A DNA stretch of 49,826 bases from Billgrantia montanilacus (GTDB taxonomy: Bacteria > Pseudomonadota > Gammaproteobacteria > Pseudomonadales > Halomonadaceae). The stretch covers positions 2,157-51,982 of the forward strand of contig NZ_QPII01000026.1 in assembly GCF_003336675.1 (NCBI RefSeq), in the 5' to 3' direction. The notes below the pieces were generated by a model. That model was not told the DNA's origin. It was given only the letters and a program-made list of their open reading frames with translations, and did no database searches. How positions within the stretch are numbered: the first letter of the stretch is position 1; every line of letters starts with the position of its first letter. Made by a program: the position numbers and the translations under genes. Positions 24,674 through 33,040 of the stretch are shown in pieces.

Positions 24674-25699
24674 ATGGCCTTCGGTTCCTCTACACGCATC
24701 AACAAGTACATCAGTGAAAGTGGCATGTGTTCCAGGCGGGAGGCCGACCGCTACGTCGAACAGGGCAACGTATTCCTCAATGGCAAGCGAGCCAAGACGG
24801 GCGACCAGGTGTTCCCGGGGGATGAGGTCAAGGTCAACGGCCAGTTGATCGAGCCGCAGGAAGCCGAAGACCTTGTCTTCATTGCCCTGAACAAGCCGGT
24901 GGGTATCGTCAGCACCACCGAGCCGAGCGAGAAGGACAACATCGTCGACTTCGTCAAGCATGGGGTGCGTATCTTCCCCATCGGACGCCTGGACAAGGAT
25001 TCCCAGGGACTCATCTTCTTGACGAATAATGGTGACCTGGTCAACAAGATACTCCGGGCCAGCAACAATCATGAAAAGGAGTATCGGGTCACCGTCAACA
25101 AGCCGATTACCGATGACTTCATCGTGGGCATGAGTTCCGGCGTGCGTATCCTTGGCGAGGTGACGAAGCCGTGCAAGGTCGTCAAGGAGTCGACCTTCGT
25201 TTTCAATATAACGCTGGTGCAAGGGTTGAATCGCCAGATTCGGCGCATGTGCGAAAAGTTCGATTACGAGGTCACCAGGCTCGAGCGAATCCGGATCATG
25301 AATGTGTCGCTCAAGGGGCTGGCGCTAGGGGACTGGCGCGACCTGAGTGCGAAAGAGATCGACACGATCAATGCGCTGACCGAGAGCTCAGCCTCTGATG
25401 CCGAGGGCAGGAAATCGTCGGCGGCCAGGGCACCGGGCAAGCGCAAGACAGCCAAGGTTGCAAAGGGGGGAGCGGCCGCGAGCAGGCGTGACAACCAAGG
25501 CAAGGCGTCCACGAGCGGCCGCACCAAGGGCAAGGGGGCCAAGGCCGGGACGTCAACAGGTGGAACCGCAGGCAAGGGGGCCGGACCGAAGCAGAAGGCC
25601 AACGCCAGAAAGCAGAACTCCCTCCAGAAGAAACCCAGGTCGACCGGCGCCCAGCCGGGAAGGGCGGGCAGGCCTCGCCGGACGAAGCCGGGGCGGTAG
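24674..25699 (+). CDS. rluF: 23S rRNA pseudouridine synthase RluF with a long basic tail
   Basis: RluF makes pseudouridine at position 2604 (and 2605) of 23S rRNA. Residues 1-60 form an S4 RNA-binding domain (STRINKYISESGMCSRREAD). The catalytic domain carries the aspartate in FPIGRLDKDSQGL and the LVQGLNRQIRRM motif. The match to the E. coli protein is close along the whole core. The last about 85 residues are a low-complexity Lys/Arg/Gly/Ala tail ending RRTKPGR, likely unstructured and RNA-binding; E. coli RluF also ends in a basic tail but a shorter one. The start MAFGSSTRINKYIS aligns with the family; the earlier ATG at 24635 is a weaker alternative. Confidence 0.9.
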   Translation: MAFGSSTRINKYISESGMCSRREADRYVEQGNVFLNGKRAKTGDQVFPGDEVKVNGQLIEPQEAEDLVFIALNKPVGIVSTTEPSEKDNIVDFVKHGVRIFPIGRLDKDSQGLIFLTNNGDLVNKILRASNNHEKEYRVTVNKPITDDFIVGMSSGVRILGEVTKPCKVVKESTFVFNITLVQGLNRQIRRMCEKFDYEVTRLERIRIMNVSLKGLALGDWRDLSAKEIDTINALTESSASDAEGRKSSAARAPGKRKTAKVAKGGAAASRRDNQGKASTSGRTKGKGAKAGTSTGGTAGKGAGPKQKANARKQNSLQKKPRSTGAQPGRAGRPRRTKPGR

Positions 25700-25739
25700 G
25701 TCCGCCCCAGGCGGTGGAGTGAGCAAGGGAGGGCTCGCA

Positions 25740-26966
25740 GTGCAGGTAACCACTGAAGCGAGAGGGGCCACATCGGGCGATCGCGTGCACTCTCTGGACG
25801 TGCTGCGTGGCTTTGCCCTGCTTGGCATCCTGGTCATGAACATCCAGGCCTTCGCCATGCCAATGGCGGCCTATACCAATCCCACTGCGTGGGGCGACCT
25901 GACCGGCGCCAACTTCGGGGTCTGGCTGCTGAGCCATCTGCTCGCTGCTGAGAAGATGATGGCCATCTTCTCGATGCTCTTCGGTGCCGGCATCGTGCTG
26001 TTTGCCGACCATGCCTGGCAACGGGGAAAGTCGGCGGCAGGGCTGCATTACCGACGAAATGCCTGGCTGCTGCTCTTCGGTGCCGCCCATGGGTACCTGT
26101 TGTGGTATGGGGATATCCTGTTTATCTATGCCGTCTGTGGCTTCGCGCTGTTTCCCTTCCGCAATCTATCTCCACGCGCTCTGTTCGTCCTGGGCCTCGC
26201 ACTACTGTCAGTATCGTCGCTGCTGTTTCTCTATTTCGGCTGGTCGATGAGACTGTGGCCGGAGGCGCAGCTGGCCGCCTTCGAGGCGGAGTGGCGTCCT
26301 GCGCCAGCGGCCCTGGCCGAGGAGATCGCGATTTATCGTGGCGGCTGGCTCGAGCAGCTGGCACATCGCGCGCCGATCACCGCCGAAGCGCAGACCTTTG
26401 TTCTGATCGTCTGGGGTTTCTGGCGGGCGGCTGGCCTGATGCTGATCGGTATGGGGCTGTACCGGCTCGGCGTGCTGAGTGGTCAGGCTTCCAATGCGAC
26501 CTACTGGCGCCTGCTGGTGGCCGGGTGGCTCATTGGCCTGCCGCTGGTGGGCTATGGCGTTGCCTGGAATTTTGCCAACGGCTGGGGGCCGGAATCCCTG
26601 TTCCATGGCAGCCAGTTCAACTACTGGGGCAGCCTGCCGGTCAGTCTCGGCTGGATAGCCGGCGTCATATTGTTGTTGCGCCATGGGGCACTCCATTGGC
26701 TGACGTGGCGGCTGGCGGCGGTGGGGCGGATGGCCTTTACTCTCTATATCCTGCAGACCGTCATCGGCGTCTTGCTCTTCTATGGCCAGGGGCTGGCGCT
26801 ATTCGGCCAGGTCGAGAGGACGGGCCAGATCGGCATCGTGGCGGGGATCTGGCTGCTGCAACTGTTGCTGGCGCCGGTCTGGCTGCGACACTTTCGCTTT
26901 GGTCCACTGGAGTGGTTATGGCGGTCGCTGACCTACGGGCAGCGCCAGTCATTTCGCCGACAATAA
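25740..26966 (+). CDS. DUF418 domain membrane protein
   Basis: This 408-residue polytopic membrane protein begins (from GTG) MQVTTEARGATSGDRVHSLD. The N-terminal signature RVHSLDVLRGFALLGILVMN and the C-terminal DUF418 region (WRLAAVGRMAFTLYILQT) are present. DUF418 proteins resemble acyltransferase- or heparan-acetyltransferase-like membrane proteins; their function is unknown and none is claimed. The GTG start is chosen because AAGGGAGGG lies 7 nt upstream. The open frame runs back to 25398 inside rluF without any ribosome site. It lies 19 bp before the WYL regulator gene and may be co-transcribed with it. Confidence 0.85.
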   Translation: MQVTTEARGATSGDRVHSLDVLRGFALLGILVMNIQAFAMPMAAYTNPTAWGDLTGANFGVWLLSHLLAAEKMMAIFSMLFGAGIVLFADHAWQRGKSAAGLHYRRNAWLLLFGAAHGYLLWYGDILFIYAVCGFALFPFRNLSPRALFVLGLALLSVSSLLFLYFGWSMRLWPEAQLAAFEAEWRPAPAALAEEIAIYRGGWLEQLAHRAPITAEAQTFVLIVWGFWRAAGLMLIGMGLYRLGVLSGQASNATYWRLLVAGWLIGLPLVGYGVAWNFANGWGPESLFHGSQFNYWGSLPVSLGWIAGVILLLRHGALHWLTWRLAAVGRMAFTLYILQTVIGVLLFYGQGLALFGQVERTGQIGIVAGIWLLQLLLAPVWLRHFRFGPLEWLWRSLTYGQRQSFRRQ

Positions 26967-26985
26967 ACGCAGGAAGGCAATTTTC

Positions 26986-28338
26986 ATGTCCCGGACGACG
27001 AGGCTGTTCGATCTCATGCAGTGCCTGCGACACCATCGCCGGCCCGTCAGCGGCGCGGTGCTGGCCGATGAACTCGGCATCTCCTTGCGGACCCTGTATC
27101 GGGACATTGGGGCGCTCAAGGAAATTGGTGCCGAGATCGAAGGAGAAGCGGGGCTTGGCTATGTGCTGAAACCCGGATTGGTGCTGCCGCCGTTGATGTT
27201 TTCGGAGGAGGAGCTCGAAGCCGTGGCCCTGGGGCTGAAATGGGTGGAAAAGCGCGCCGACGATGGGTTGGCCGTGGCAGCCGCTGAAGCCCTCGCCAAG
27301 GTTGCCGCCGTGCTCCCCGGTGAGCAGCGTCACCGGCTGGAGGACTCGGCGCTCATCATCGGCCCTGGTTGGAAGCGGCCACAGTCCGTCGATCTCGCGT
27401 TGCTCCGCCGGGCGATACGAGAGGAGCAGAAGCTCGATATTGCCTATCGTGACCAACTGGGCCGGCACTCCTCCCGCACCATCTGGCCCTGCGCCATCGC
27501 TTTCTTCGAATCGACTCGTGTCGTTGCCGCCTGGTGCGAGCTACGCAAGGAGTATCGTCACTTTCGTGCCGATCGCATCGAGGGGGCCGTCATGACCGGG
27601 CAACGCTATCCACGCCGCCGACACCTGCTACACAAGGAGTGGCTGCAATCGCTGCTGCCATGTTCTGTCACTGCTTCGGGCTACCCTGTTGTCACCCCAA
27701 GCCAAGAGAAGGAGCAGTCGACAATGAAACAGGAGCTCGTCTTTTATACCAACCCGTGGTCGAGGGCCGGTATCGTGCACTGGATGCTGGAGGAGATCGG
27801 TGTCCCTTATCGGATGGAGGTGCTGGAGTACGGTGCACCCATGAAAAGCCCCGACTATCTGGCGATCAACCCCATGGGCAAGGTGCCTGCGATTCGCCAT
27901 GACGATATCGTCGTCACCGAGGCAGCGGCGATCTGCGCCTACCTGGCCGAAGCGTTTCCCGAGGCGGGGCTGTTACCGGAGCCGGCGGCACGCGGTGATT
28001 ACTACCGCTGGCTGTTCTTTGCGGCCGGGCCGCTGGAGCTGGCCATCTCGCTGAACAGCTGTGGCGTGGATCTGACGGCAAAGCAGGAGATGCAGCTGGG
28101 GTGCGGCAACGTCGCGACGGTGGTCGACACCCTTGCCTCGGCCGTGAGAGGACGGCGGTATATCGCGGGGGATACCTTCACCGCGGCAGACGTCTATGTC
28201 GGGTCCCACATCGGCTGGGGGATGCAGTTCGGTACCCTGGACAAGCGCCCTGAATTCGAAGCCTACTGGGCCGGACTGAAGGATCGACCGGCGCATCGAC
28301 GCACCGAAGCCTCCCTGGAGGTCGCTGAATCGCCGTAG
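26986..28338 (+). CDS. WYL-type HTH regulator fused in frame to a glutathione S-transferase
   Basis: One open frame of 450 residues holds two proteins usually encoded separately. Residues 1-55 are a DeoR-like HTH (SGAVLADELGISLRTLYRDI). Residues 135-215 are a WYL ligand domain (YafY-type) ending near RRRHLLHKEWLQ. Residues 247-450 are a complete GST with its own N-terminal thioredoxin fold (MKQELVFYTNPWSRAG, NPMGKVPAIRHDD) and helical C-domain. About 25 linker residues join them. The GST start at 27724 has a good AAGGAG site, so separate translation is also likely. Either the regulator stop codon was lost, giving a true fusion by read-through, or the frame is open by chance or by sequencing error. 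The first start follows AGGAAGG. Confidence 0.75.
   Translation: MSRTTRLFDLMQCLRHHRRPVSGAVLADELGISLRTLYRDIGALKEIGAEIEGEAGLGYVLKPGLVLPPLMFSEEELEAVALGLKWVEKRADDGLAVAAAEALAKVAAVLPGEQRHRLEDSALIIGPGWKRPQSVDLALLRRAIREEQKLDIAYRDQLGRHSSRTIWPCAIAFFESTRVVAAWCELRKEYRHFRADRIEGAVMTGQRYPRRRHLLHKEWLQSLLPCSVTASGYPVVTPSQEKEQSTMKQELVFYTNPWSRAGIVHWMLEEIGVPYRMEVLEYGAPMKSPDYLAINPMGKVPAIRHDDIVVTEAAAICAYLAEAFPEAGLLPEPAARGDYYRWLFFAAGPLELAISLNSCGVDLTAKQEMQLGCGNVATVVDTLASAVRGRRYIAGDTFTAADVYVGSHIGWGMQFGTLDKRPEFEAYWAGLKDRPAHRRTEASLEVAESP
27661..27726 (+). promoter_or_regulatory. Regulatory-looking segment and internal GST start inside the fusion ORF
   Basis: Between the two domains lie TGTTCTGTCAC (27661-27671) and TGTTGTCAC (27687-27695), direct repeats offset by 24 bp. 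An AAGGAG ribosome site follows about 11 nt before the ATG at 27724. YafY-type regulators often control an adjacent GST gene, so these repeats are candidate binding sites. The segment looks intergenic although it happens to have no stop in this frame. Confidence 0.45.
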
Positions 28339-28445
28339 GTCTGGAGCGAATGGGTGCCGGTCGCTATTCGGAGGCGGTTGCATGATGTGCGCGGTTGGTA
28401 AAGGCTGCTATCGTGAGCGAAACTGACGAAACTCGCCGAGGTGTC

Positions 28446-29048
28446 ATGGACAACGCCCGTTTGAAGAGCCCTGCGGCCGCTCGCAATCGCCAGCCCATCC
28501 TGGACGTGTTGCAGGACGTGCTGCCCGAGAAGGCGGTCATACTGGAAGTGGCCAGCGGCAGTGGCGAACACGGTGTCTATTGCGCCGGCGCCATGCCGGG
28601 ATGGGAGTGGCAACCCAGCGACCCGAATGCCCATGCCCGTCGCTCCATCGAGGCGTGGCGGGAGTACGCCGGGCTGCCCAACCTGCTTCCGCCACTGGCG
28701 CTGGACGTGACGACGCTCTGTCCGGCGGGGCCGTTCGACGCCATTGTCGCGATCAACCTGATCCATATTTCGCCCTGGGAGGTTACCGAGGCGCTGATGG
28801 CCTGTGCTGGAAGGCGATTGACCGAAGGCGGAGTGCTCTATCTCTATGGCCCTTACCGGCGGGAAGGGCGTCATACGGCGCCCAGCAACGAAGCCTTCGA
28901 TGCTGACCTCAAGGCACGCGATCCCCGCTGGGGGGTGCGCGATCTGGAAGCGGTGACCGCGGAAGCCGAACGCCATGGCCTGGTTCTTGAGCGCGTGGTC
29001 GAGATGCCGGCCAATAATCTCAGCGTGGTACTGCGACGGTCGCATTGA
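28446..29048 (+). CDS. DUF938 family, SAM-methyltransferase-like protein
   Basis: This 200-residue protein begins MDNARLKSPAAARNRQPILD. The SAM-binding motif VILEVASGSGEHGVYCA and the post-motif stretch FDAIVAINLIHISPW mark it as DUF938, a Rossmann-fold family related to class I methyltransferases. No substrate is known. The start is chosen for its GAGG site 5 nt upstream; a TTG-initiated frame from 28395 is less likely. It stands alone, between the GST gene and the convergent lipoprotein gene. Confidence 0.85.
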   Translation: MDNARLKSPAAARNRQPILDVLQDVLPEKAVILEVASGSGEHGVYCAGAMPGWEWQPSDPNAHARRSIEAWREYAGLPNLLPPLALDVTTLCPAGPFDAIVAINLIHISPWEVTEALMACAGRRLTEGGVLYLYGPYRREGRHTAPSNEAFDADLKARDPRWGVRDLEAVTAEAERHGLVLERVVEMPANNLSVVLRRSH

Positions 29049-29106
29049 GCCAGTGTCGTTGAGTCAGGTGACGTATTCCGGTACCCGTCGCGAGGGTCGC
29101 CTTGGC

Positions 29107-29334
29107 TTACTCGTCGGCGCCCGCTTCGGGCCTTTCCTCGATCTGGCCCGGAATGCGATAGCGAACGCCTTCGGCCTGGCGGTCCTCCTCATAGCGCCGG
29201 CTCTCCTCCTCGGCCGGCACGCCCCAGAGGGTCTCCCGGCTGCCGTCCTGGAAGGTATAGGTGGTGCAACCGGCGAGCAGGGCAATGGCCAGCAGCGTGC
29301 CAGAGACTGGCAGGAAATGAGTCGCTCGAATCAC
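29107..29334 (-). CDS. Small predicted lipoprotein
   Basis: The product is 75 residues from a GTG start: MIRATHFLPVSGTLLAIALL followed by AGC. The hydrophobic signal and LLAGC lipobox predict signal peptidase II cleavage and lipid attachment at cysteine. The mature part is short, polar and charge-rich (EEESRRYEEDRQAEG). GAAGGGA precedes the GTG at suitable spacing. I do not recognise a named family. It lies between the DUF938 gene (convergent) and the TRAP transporter genes (upstream end at 29411), and no partner is evident. Confidence 0.7.
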   Translation of the reverse strand: MIRATHFLPVSGTLLAIALLAGCTTYTFQDGSRETLWGVPAEEESRRYEEDRQAEGVRYRIPGQIEERPEAGADE

Positions 29335-29410
29335 GATGAATCCCTTCAACAAGAGGCTGATGCGGCAAGCCTGAGGCCATGCCGGGCGGGCGTCAAGCAC
29401 CTGGCTCCGG

Positions 29411-30670
29411 TTAGCCCGAGATGCCCAGCATGATCGGCACGTAGACCACCAGCAGCAGCACCCCGATCAGGCCCAGGAGGTAGGGAATGATGGCGCGGGT
29501 GATGCGCTCCAGCGGCAGCTGGGTCACCGACGAGGCAACATAGAGATTGATCGCCACAGGGGGGGTGATCATGCCGATGGCCAGTCCCACCACGATGATC
29601 AGGCCGAAGTGGATCGGATCGATACCCAGTTGAAGCACCAGCGGCAACAGCACCGGGGTCAGGATGATCAGGGCGCTGGCCGTCTCGATGAATACGCCGG
29701 TAAGCAGGATCACCGCCACGACCAGCAGCATGATCACGTAGGGGTTGGTGGAGATCGACAGCACCGCCTGGGCGATGGCGCCGGGCACCTGCCAGCTCGA
29801 CAGCGTCCAGCTGAGTACCGCCGAGGTGGCGATGACAAGCATGATCACCGAGGTGGTGATCGCCGAGCGGATCAGGATGCGGTAGACATCGGCGACCTTC
29901 AGGTCGCGATAGACGAAGAGCGACACCAGTAGGGCGTAGTTGACCGCCACCACCGCCGCCTCACTGGGCGTGAAGATGCCGGAGAAGATGCCGCCGAGAA
30001 TGATCACCGGGGTCATCAGGCCCCAGCTGGCACTTTTCAGCGTGCGCCAGATGGTGGCCAGGGAAAGCGCCGTGCCGCGAGGGTAGTTGCGCCGGTAGGC
30101 CTGGGTGATGGCAATCGCCATCAGTCCCAGCCCCATGACCAGGCCGGGAATGAAGCCGTTGAGGAACAGCTTCGAGACCGACTGCTGGGCGATCACCGCA
30201 TAGATGATCATCGGCACCGAGGGCGGTATCACCACGCCGATGGTGCCGCTGGCGGCGATCAGGCTGGCTGCCGACGCGGGATCGTAGCCCTTCTTGCGCA
30301 GTTCCGGCACCAGGCTCGAGCCCACCGCGGCGGTGGTGGCGGCACCGGAGCCGGAGATGGCGGCGAAGAACATCCCGGCCAATACCGAAACGATCGACAG
30401 CCCCCCCTTGAGAAAGCCGAACAGCGAATCGGCAAAATCGACCAGTTTCTCGCTCACCTTGCCCTGGGCCATCAGGTCGCCGGCGAGGATGAACATGGGG
30501 ACCGCCACCAGGGCGAAGGAATTGATGCCCTGGAACATTTGCTGGGTGACCACCATCAGCGGCACACCCTGGGCGTTGAGGGCCAGCAGCGTGCTGGCGC
30601 CGATGGCCAGGGCGATGGGCACCCCGGCCAGCATGAAGAGGAAGAACAGCGCGAACAGCAGGCCCGTCAT
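29411..30670 (-). CDS. dctM: TRAP transporter large permease DctM
   Basis: This 419-residue membrane protein has about 12 helices. It shows the TRAP large subunit hallmarks GSGAATTAAVGSSLVPELRKKGYDP (quoted in part: SGSGAATTAAVGS) and IPPSVPMIIYAV. It forms the translocation channel of a tripartite sodium-driven uptake system with DctQ and the periplasmic DctP. The start ATG overlaps the dctQ stop by 4 bp, with GAGGAG 9 nt upstream. A longer open frame reaching 31024 runs through dctQ in another frame and is not real. Substrate is not readable from the sequence; C4-dicarboxylates and other organic acids are typical. Confidence 0.93.
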   Translation of the reverse strand: MTGLLFALFFLFMLAGVPIALAIGASTLLALNAQGVPLMVVTQQMFQGINSFALVAVPMFILAGDLMAQGKVSEKLVDFADSLFGFLKGGLSIVSVLAGMFFAAISGSGAATTAAVGSSLVPELRKKGYDPASAASLIAASGTIGVVIPPSVPMIIYAVIAQQSVSKLFLNGFIPGLVMGLGLMAIAITQAYRRNYPRGTALSLATIWRTLKSASWGLMTPVIILGGIFSGIFTPSEAAVVAVNYALLVSLFVYRDLKVADVYRILIRSAITTSVIMLVIATSAVLSWTLSSWQVPGAIAQAVLSISTNPYVIMLLVVAVILLTGVFIETASALIILTPVLLPLVLQLGIDPIHFGLIIVVGLAIGMITPPVAINLYVASSVTQLPLERITRAIIPYLLGLIGVLLLVVYVPIMLGISG

Positions 30671-31212
30671 GGCGGGGGCTCCTCGGCGGTTCCGCTGCCG
30701 ATGCCGGCGGCCGTGTCGGGGCCCTTGACGATCAGCTCGACCAGGTCGACGAGGGCGTACCAGGCCATGATGGCGGCACTGATGGGGATGACGGCGTAGA
30801 CATAGGTCATGGAGAGACGCAGCGAAGCCGATTTCTGGAAGCTCTGCGCTTGCATGTAGCGATGGCCGATGACGATCAACGTGATCATGAACCCGAGAAC
30901 GACCAGCACAGCCGCCACGCGCAATAACTGTCGCAGTCGGTCGGGCAGCGCCTCGACCACGAAGGTCACGGCGATATGACGGCCGCGCTGGAAGGCCAGC
31001 GTGGCGCCAAGGAATGTGATCCACACCATCAGGAATCGCGCGACTTCTTCGGTCCAGCCGACGGCGGAGAAGAAGACGCGCGAGACGATCTGCAGGGTGA
31101 TCACGCCGATCAATGCCGCCATGCCCGCAAAAACCACGGGTTGGAGGGCGGCATCGACGACGTGTTCAATGCGCTGGAGGTGTGCGAGCAGCGATTGGAA
31201 CCGGTTCGGCAC
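30667..31212 (-). CDS. dctQ: TRAP transporter small permease DctQ
   Basis: This 181-residue protein has four predicted helices. It has the family stretch WTEEVARFLMVWITFLGATL and a following RGRHIAV. DctQ joins the large permease DctM in the inner membrane. It begins immediately after dctP (1 bp) and overlaps dctM by 4 bp, so the three genes form one operon in the order dctP-dctQ-dctM. Confidence 0.92.
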   Translation of the reverse strand: MPNRFQSLLAHLQRIEHVVDAALQPVVFAGMAALIGVITLQIVSRVFFSAVGWTEEVARFLMVWITFLGATLAFQRGRHIAVTFVVEALPDRLRQLLRVAAVLVVLGFMITLIVIGHRYMQAQSFQKSASLRLSMTYVYAVIPISAAIMAWYALVDLVELIVKGPDTAAGIGSGTAEEPPP

Positions 31213-32208
31213 TTACTCCAGCGCCTCCCGGATGCGGGGCAGATAGTCGCCGAACTGCTCGCCGTACTTCTCGTAGACCGGTGCCACGGCAGCCTGGAAG
31301 GCTTCGAGGTCCGCGTCGTCGACGATCTGCATGCCGGCGGCGCGGAGCTCTTCCAGCTGTTCGGCTTCCATGTCGGCATTGTAGCGACGCTCATGCTCGG
31401 CGGCTTCCTGCGCGGCCTGGCGCAGCACGTCCTGGGCTGCCTCCGGCAGCTCGTTCCAGACCGGCATGCCCATGACGAAGATCGCCGGCGCGTAGGTGTG
31501 CCGCGACAGTGTCATATGGGTCTGGGTCTCGTTGAGCTTGAACGAGTGGATGACGTTGACCGGGTTCTCCTGGCCGTCGATGGTACCCTGCTGCATGGCG
31601 GTAAGGGCTTCGGTCCAGGCCATGGGAATGGCGTTGGCCCCCAGTTCGCTGAAGGTATCGGTATAGACCGGGTTCTCCATCACGCGGATGCGCAGGCCGT
31701 CGATATCGGCGGGGGTGCGGACCTCACGCTCGCTGTTGGTCAGGTTGCGAAAGCCACGTTCGGCGTAGGCCAGGCCCTTGAGGTTCACTTCGCTAAGCTT
31801 GTCGAGCAGTTCCTGGCCGATGGGGCCGTCGAGCACGTCATAGGCGGCTTCGGGTGAGGGGAAGAGGAAGGGGAGTTCGAATACCGCCATCTCCTCGACG
31901 AAATTGGCCACCGGGCCGTTGGTGATCACGCCCATGTCCACGGTGCCGATCTGCATGCCTTCCAGCAGGGTGCGCTCGTCGCCCAGCGAGGCATTGGGAT
32001 AGATGTCGATGGTGACCGCACCCTCGGTGCGTTCGGCGACCAGCTCCTGGAACTTCACCGCGGCGATATGGAAACCATCCTGCTCGTTGACCACATGGGC
32101 CAGGCGCAGGGTGACCGGGTCCATGTCCTCGAAATCGGAGGCCTGGGCGGCGGTGACCATGGCGAGAGAGAGGCCAAGTGCCAGCGTGCTGCGTGCAAAT
32201 CGTTTCAT
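31213..32208 (-). CDS. dctP: TRAP transporter solute-binding protein DctP
   Basis: This 331-residue periplasmic binding protein has a Sec signal peptide (MKRFARSTLALGLSLAMVTA, cut near AQA-SD). The DctP fold is marked by LRLAHVVNEQDGFH, the substrate-carboxylate arginine region DIDGLRIRVMENPVY and MQQGTIDGQENPV. It captures an organic acid and hands it to DctQM. It is first of the operon. An AAAGGA site precedes the ATG. The upstream 112 bp up to the acetyltransferase gene holds no clear promoter. Confidence 0.93.
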   Translation of the reverse strand: MKRFARSTLALGLSLAMVTAAQASDFEDMDPVTLRLAHVVNEQDGFHIAAVKFQELVAERTEGAVTIDIYPNASLGDERTLLEGMQIGTVDMGVITNGPVANFVEEMAVFELPFLFPSPEAAYDVLDGPIGQELLDKLSEVNLKGLAYAERGFRNLTNSEREVRTPADIDGLRIRVMENPVYTDTFSELGANAIPMAWTEALTAMQQGTIDGQENPVNVIHSFKLNETQTHMTLSRHTYAPAIFVMGMPVWNELPEAAQDVLRQAAQEAAEHERRYNADMEAEQLEELRAAGMQIVDDADLEAFQAAVAPVYEKYGEQFGDYLPRIREALE

Positions 32209-32320
32209 TTTTACTTTTCCTTTGTCGGGTCAATCCGTCACCGAGCATGCCCCAGGGCGCCGGAGAGGGTCAACGGCAATGACACCGGATGGTTACAAAA
32301 GTCGCCTGCACAAGGCGGCC

Positions 32321-32809
32321 TCACAGTAGGCGGTACATGACATGGGCATCCACCAGCCCCAGCTCGGGGTGGCGAAAGGCGCAGGGAAGGGTGCCGACGA
32401 TGGTGAAACCGTACTTCTGCCACTGCCGGATCGCGACCTCGTTGGTGGCCACCACGATATTGTATTGCATGGCGGTGAAACCCAGCTCGCGGGCGAGGCC
32501 AAGGGAGTCCTGGCACATCATGCCGGCGATGCCCTGGCCGCGGGCATGCTCGGCGACCAGGTAGCCGCAGTTGCAGACATGGTCGCCGGGGCCGGGCTGG
32601 TTGGGCTTGAGGTAGTAGGTGCCGAGTACCTTGCCCGCGGCGTCCTCGGCTACCCTGACCGCACGAGGCAGCTCCACCCACATGCGGTAGGCGTCGGACT
32701 CGCCGATTCCTCGTGGCACGGCATAGGTGGTGCCGGCATGCAGGACCGGCGCCATGAACTCCCACATGGCGGGCCAGTCGTCGGGCTGATAGGGGCGGAT
32801 GCGGATCAT
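32321..32809 (-). CDS. GNAT family N-acetyltransferase
   Basis: This 162-residue protein begins MIRIRPYQPDDWPAMWEFM. The acetyl-CoA motif A region VAEHARGQGIAGMMCQDSL (Q/R-x-x-G-x-G/A) and a motif B-like NEVAIRQWQKYGF define the GNAT fold. Substrate is unknown. An AAGGAGG site 7 nt before the ATG fixes the start; a longer frame to 32890 is unsupported. A 164-bp palindromic element begins just 21 bp upstream of the start, so its promoter lies in or beyond that element. Confidence 0.88.
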   Translation of the reverse strand: MIRIRPYQPDDWPAMWEFMAPVLHAGTTYAVPRGIGESDAYRMWVELPRAVRVAEDAAGKVLGTYYLKPNQPGPGDHVCNCGYLVAEHARGQGIAGMMCQDSLGLARELGFTAMQYNIVVATNEVAIRQWQKYGFTIVGTLPCAFRHPELGLVDAHVMYRLL

Positions 32810-32830
32810 GCGGTTTCCTCCTTGAACATT

Positions 32831-32994
32831 AGGAGCCTGCCGGACATGACGCTGATCTACTGCGAGATCCGGTCTTTCGGCCAATTTCATTCGATCTGAT
32901 TCGTTAAATAGCAGGCTATTCGCCTCATCAGATCGATAAACTTGTCTCGAAATCCGAATCTCTCGCGACGATCGGGTACGTCCGGCAGGCTCCT
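32831..32994. mobile_element. MITE-like long-palindrome element with 15-bp terminal inverted repeats
   Basis: The ends AGGAGCCTGCCGGAC (32831-32845) and GTCCGGCAGGCTCCT (32980-32994) are perfect inverted copies. Further in, TCGATCTGAT (32891-32900) pairs with ATCAGATCGA (32927-32936). At the centre AATAG-cagg-CTATT (32907-32920) forms a hairpin. The segments between also match imperfectly when one arm is reverse-complemented (GAGATCCGG against GAGATTCGG and neighbours). The whole 164 bp is thus one nested palindrome with no coding potential, the form expected of a miniature inverted-repeat transposable element. I see no obvious target duplication and cannot name a parent IS. Confidence 0.6.
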
Positions 32995-33040
32995 GGCATC
33001 AGCCCACTATTTTACGCCATGTCGATCAGCAAAGGGTAAT

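Noticed and set aside
25398..25739. N-terminal extension of the DUF418 protein into rluF
   Set aside because: It is the rluF basic tail read in another frame; the GTG at 25740 has a strong ribosome site.
29411..31024. 537-residue version of DctM
   Set aside because: The extra N-terminus is dctQ read out of frame; the ATG at 30670 has a good ribosome site and the usual 4-bp overlap.
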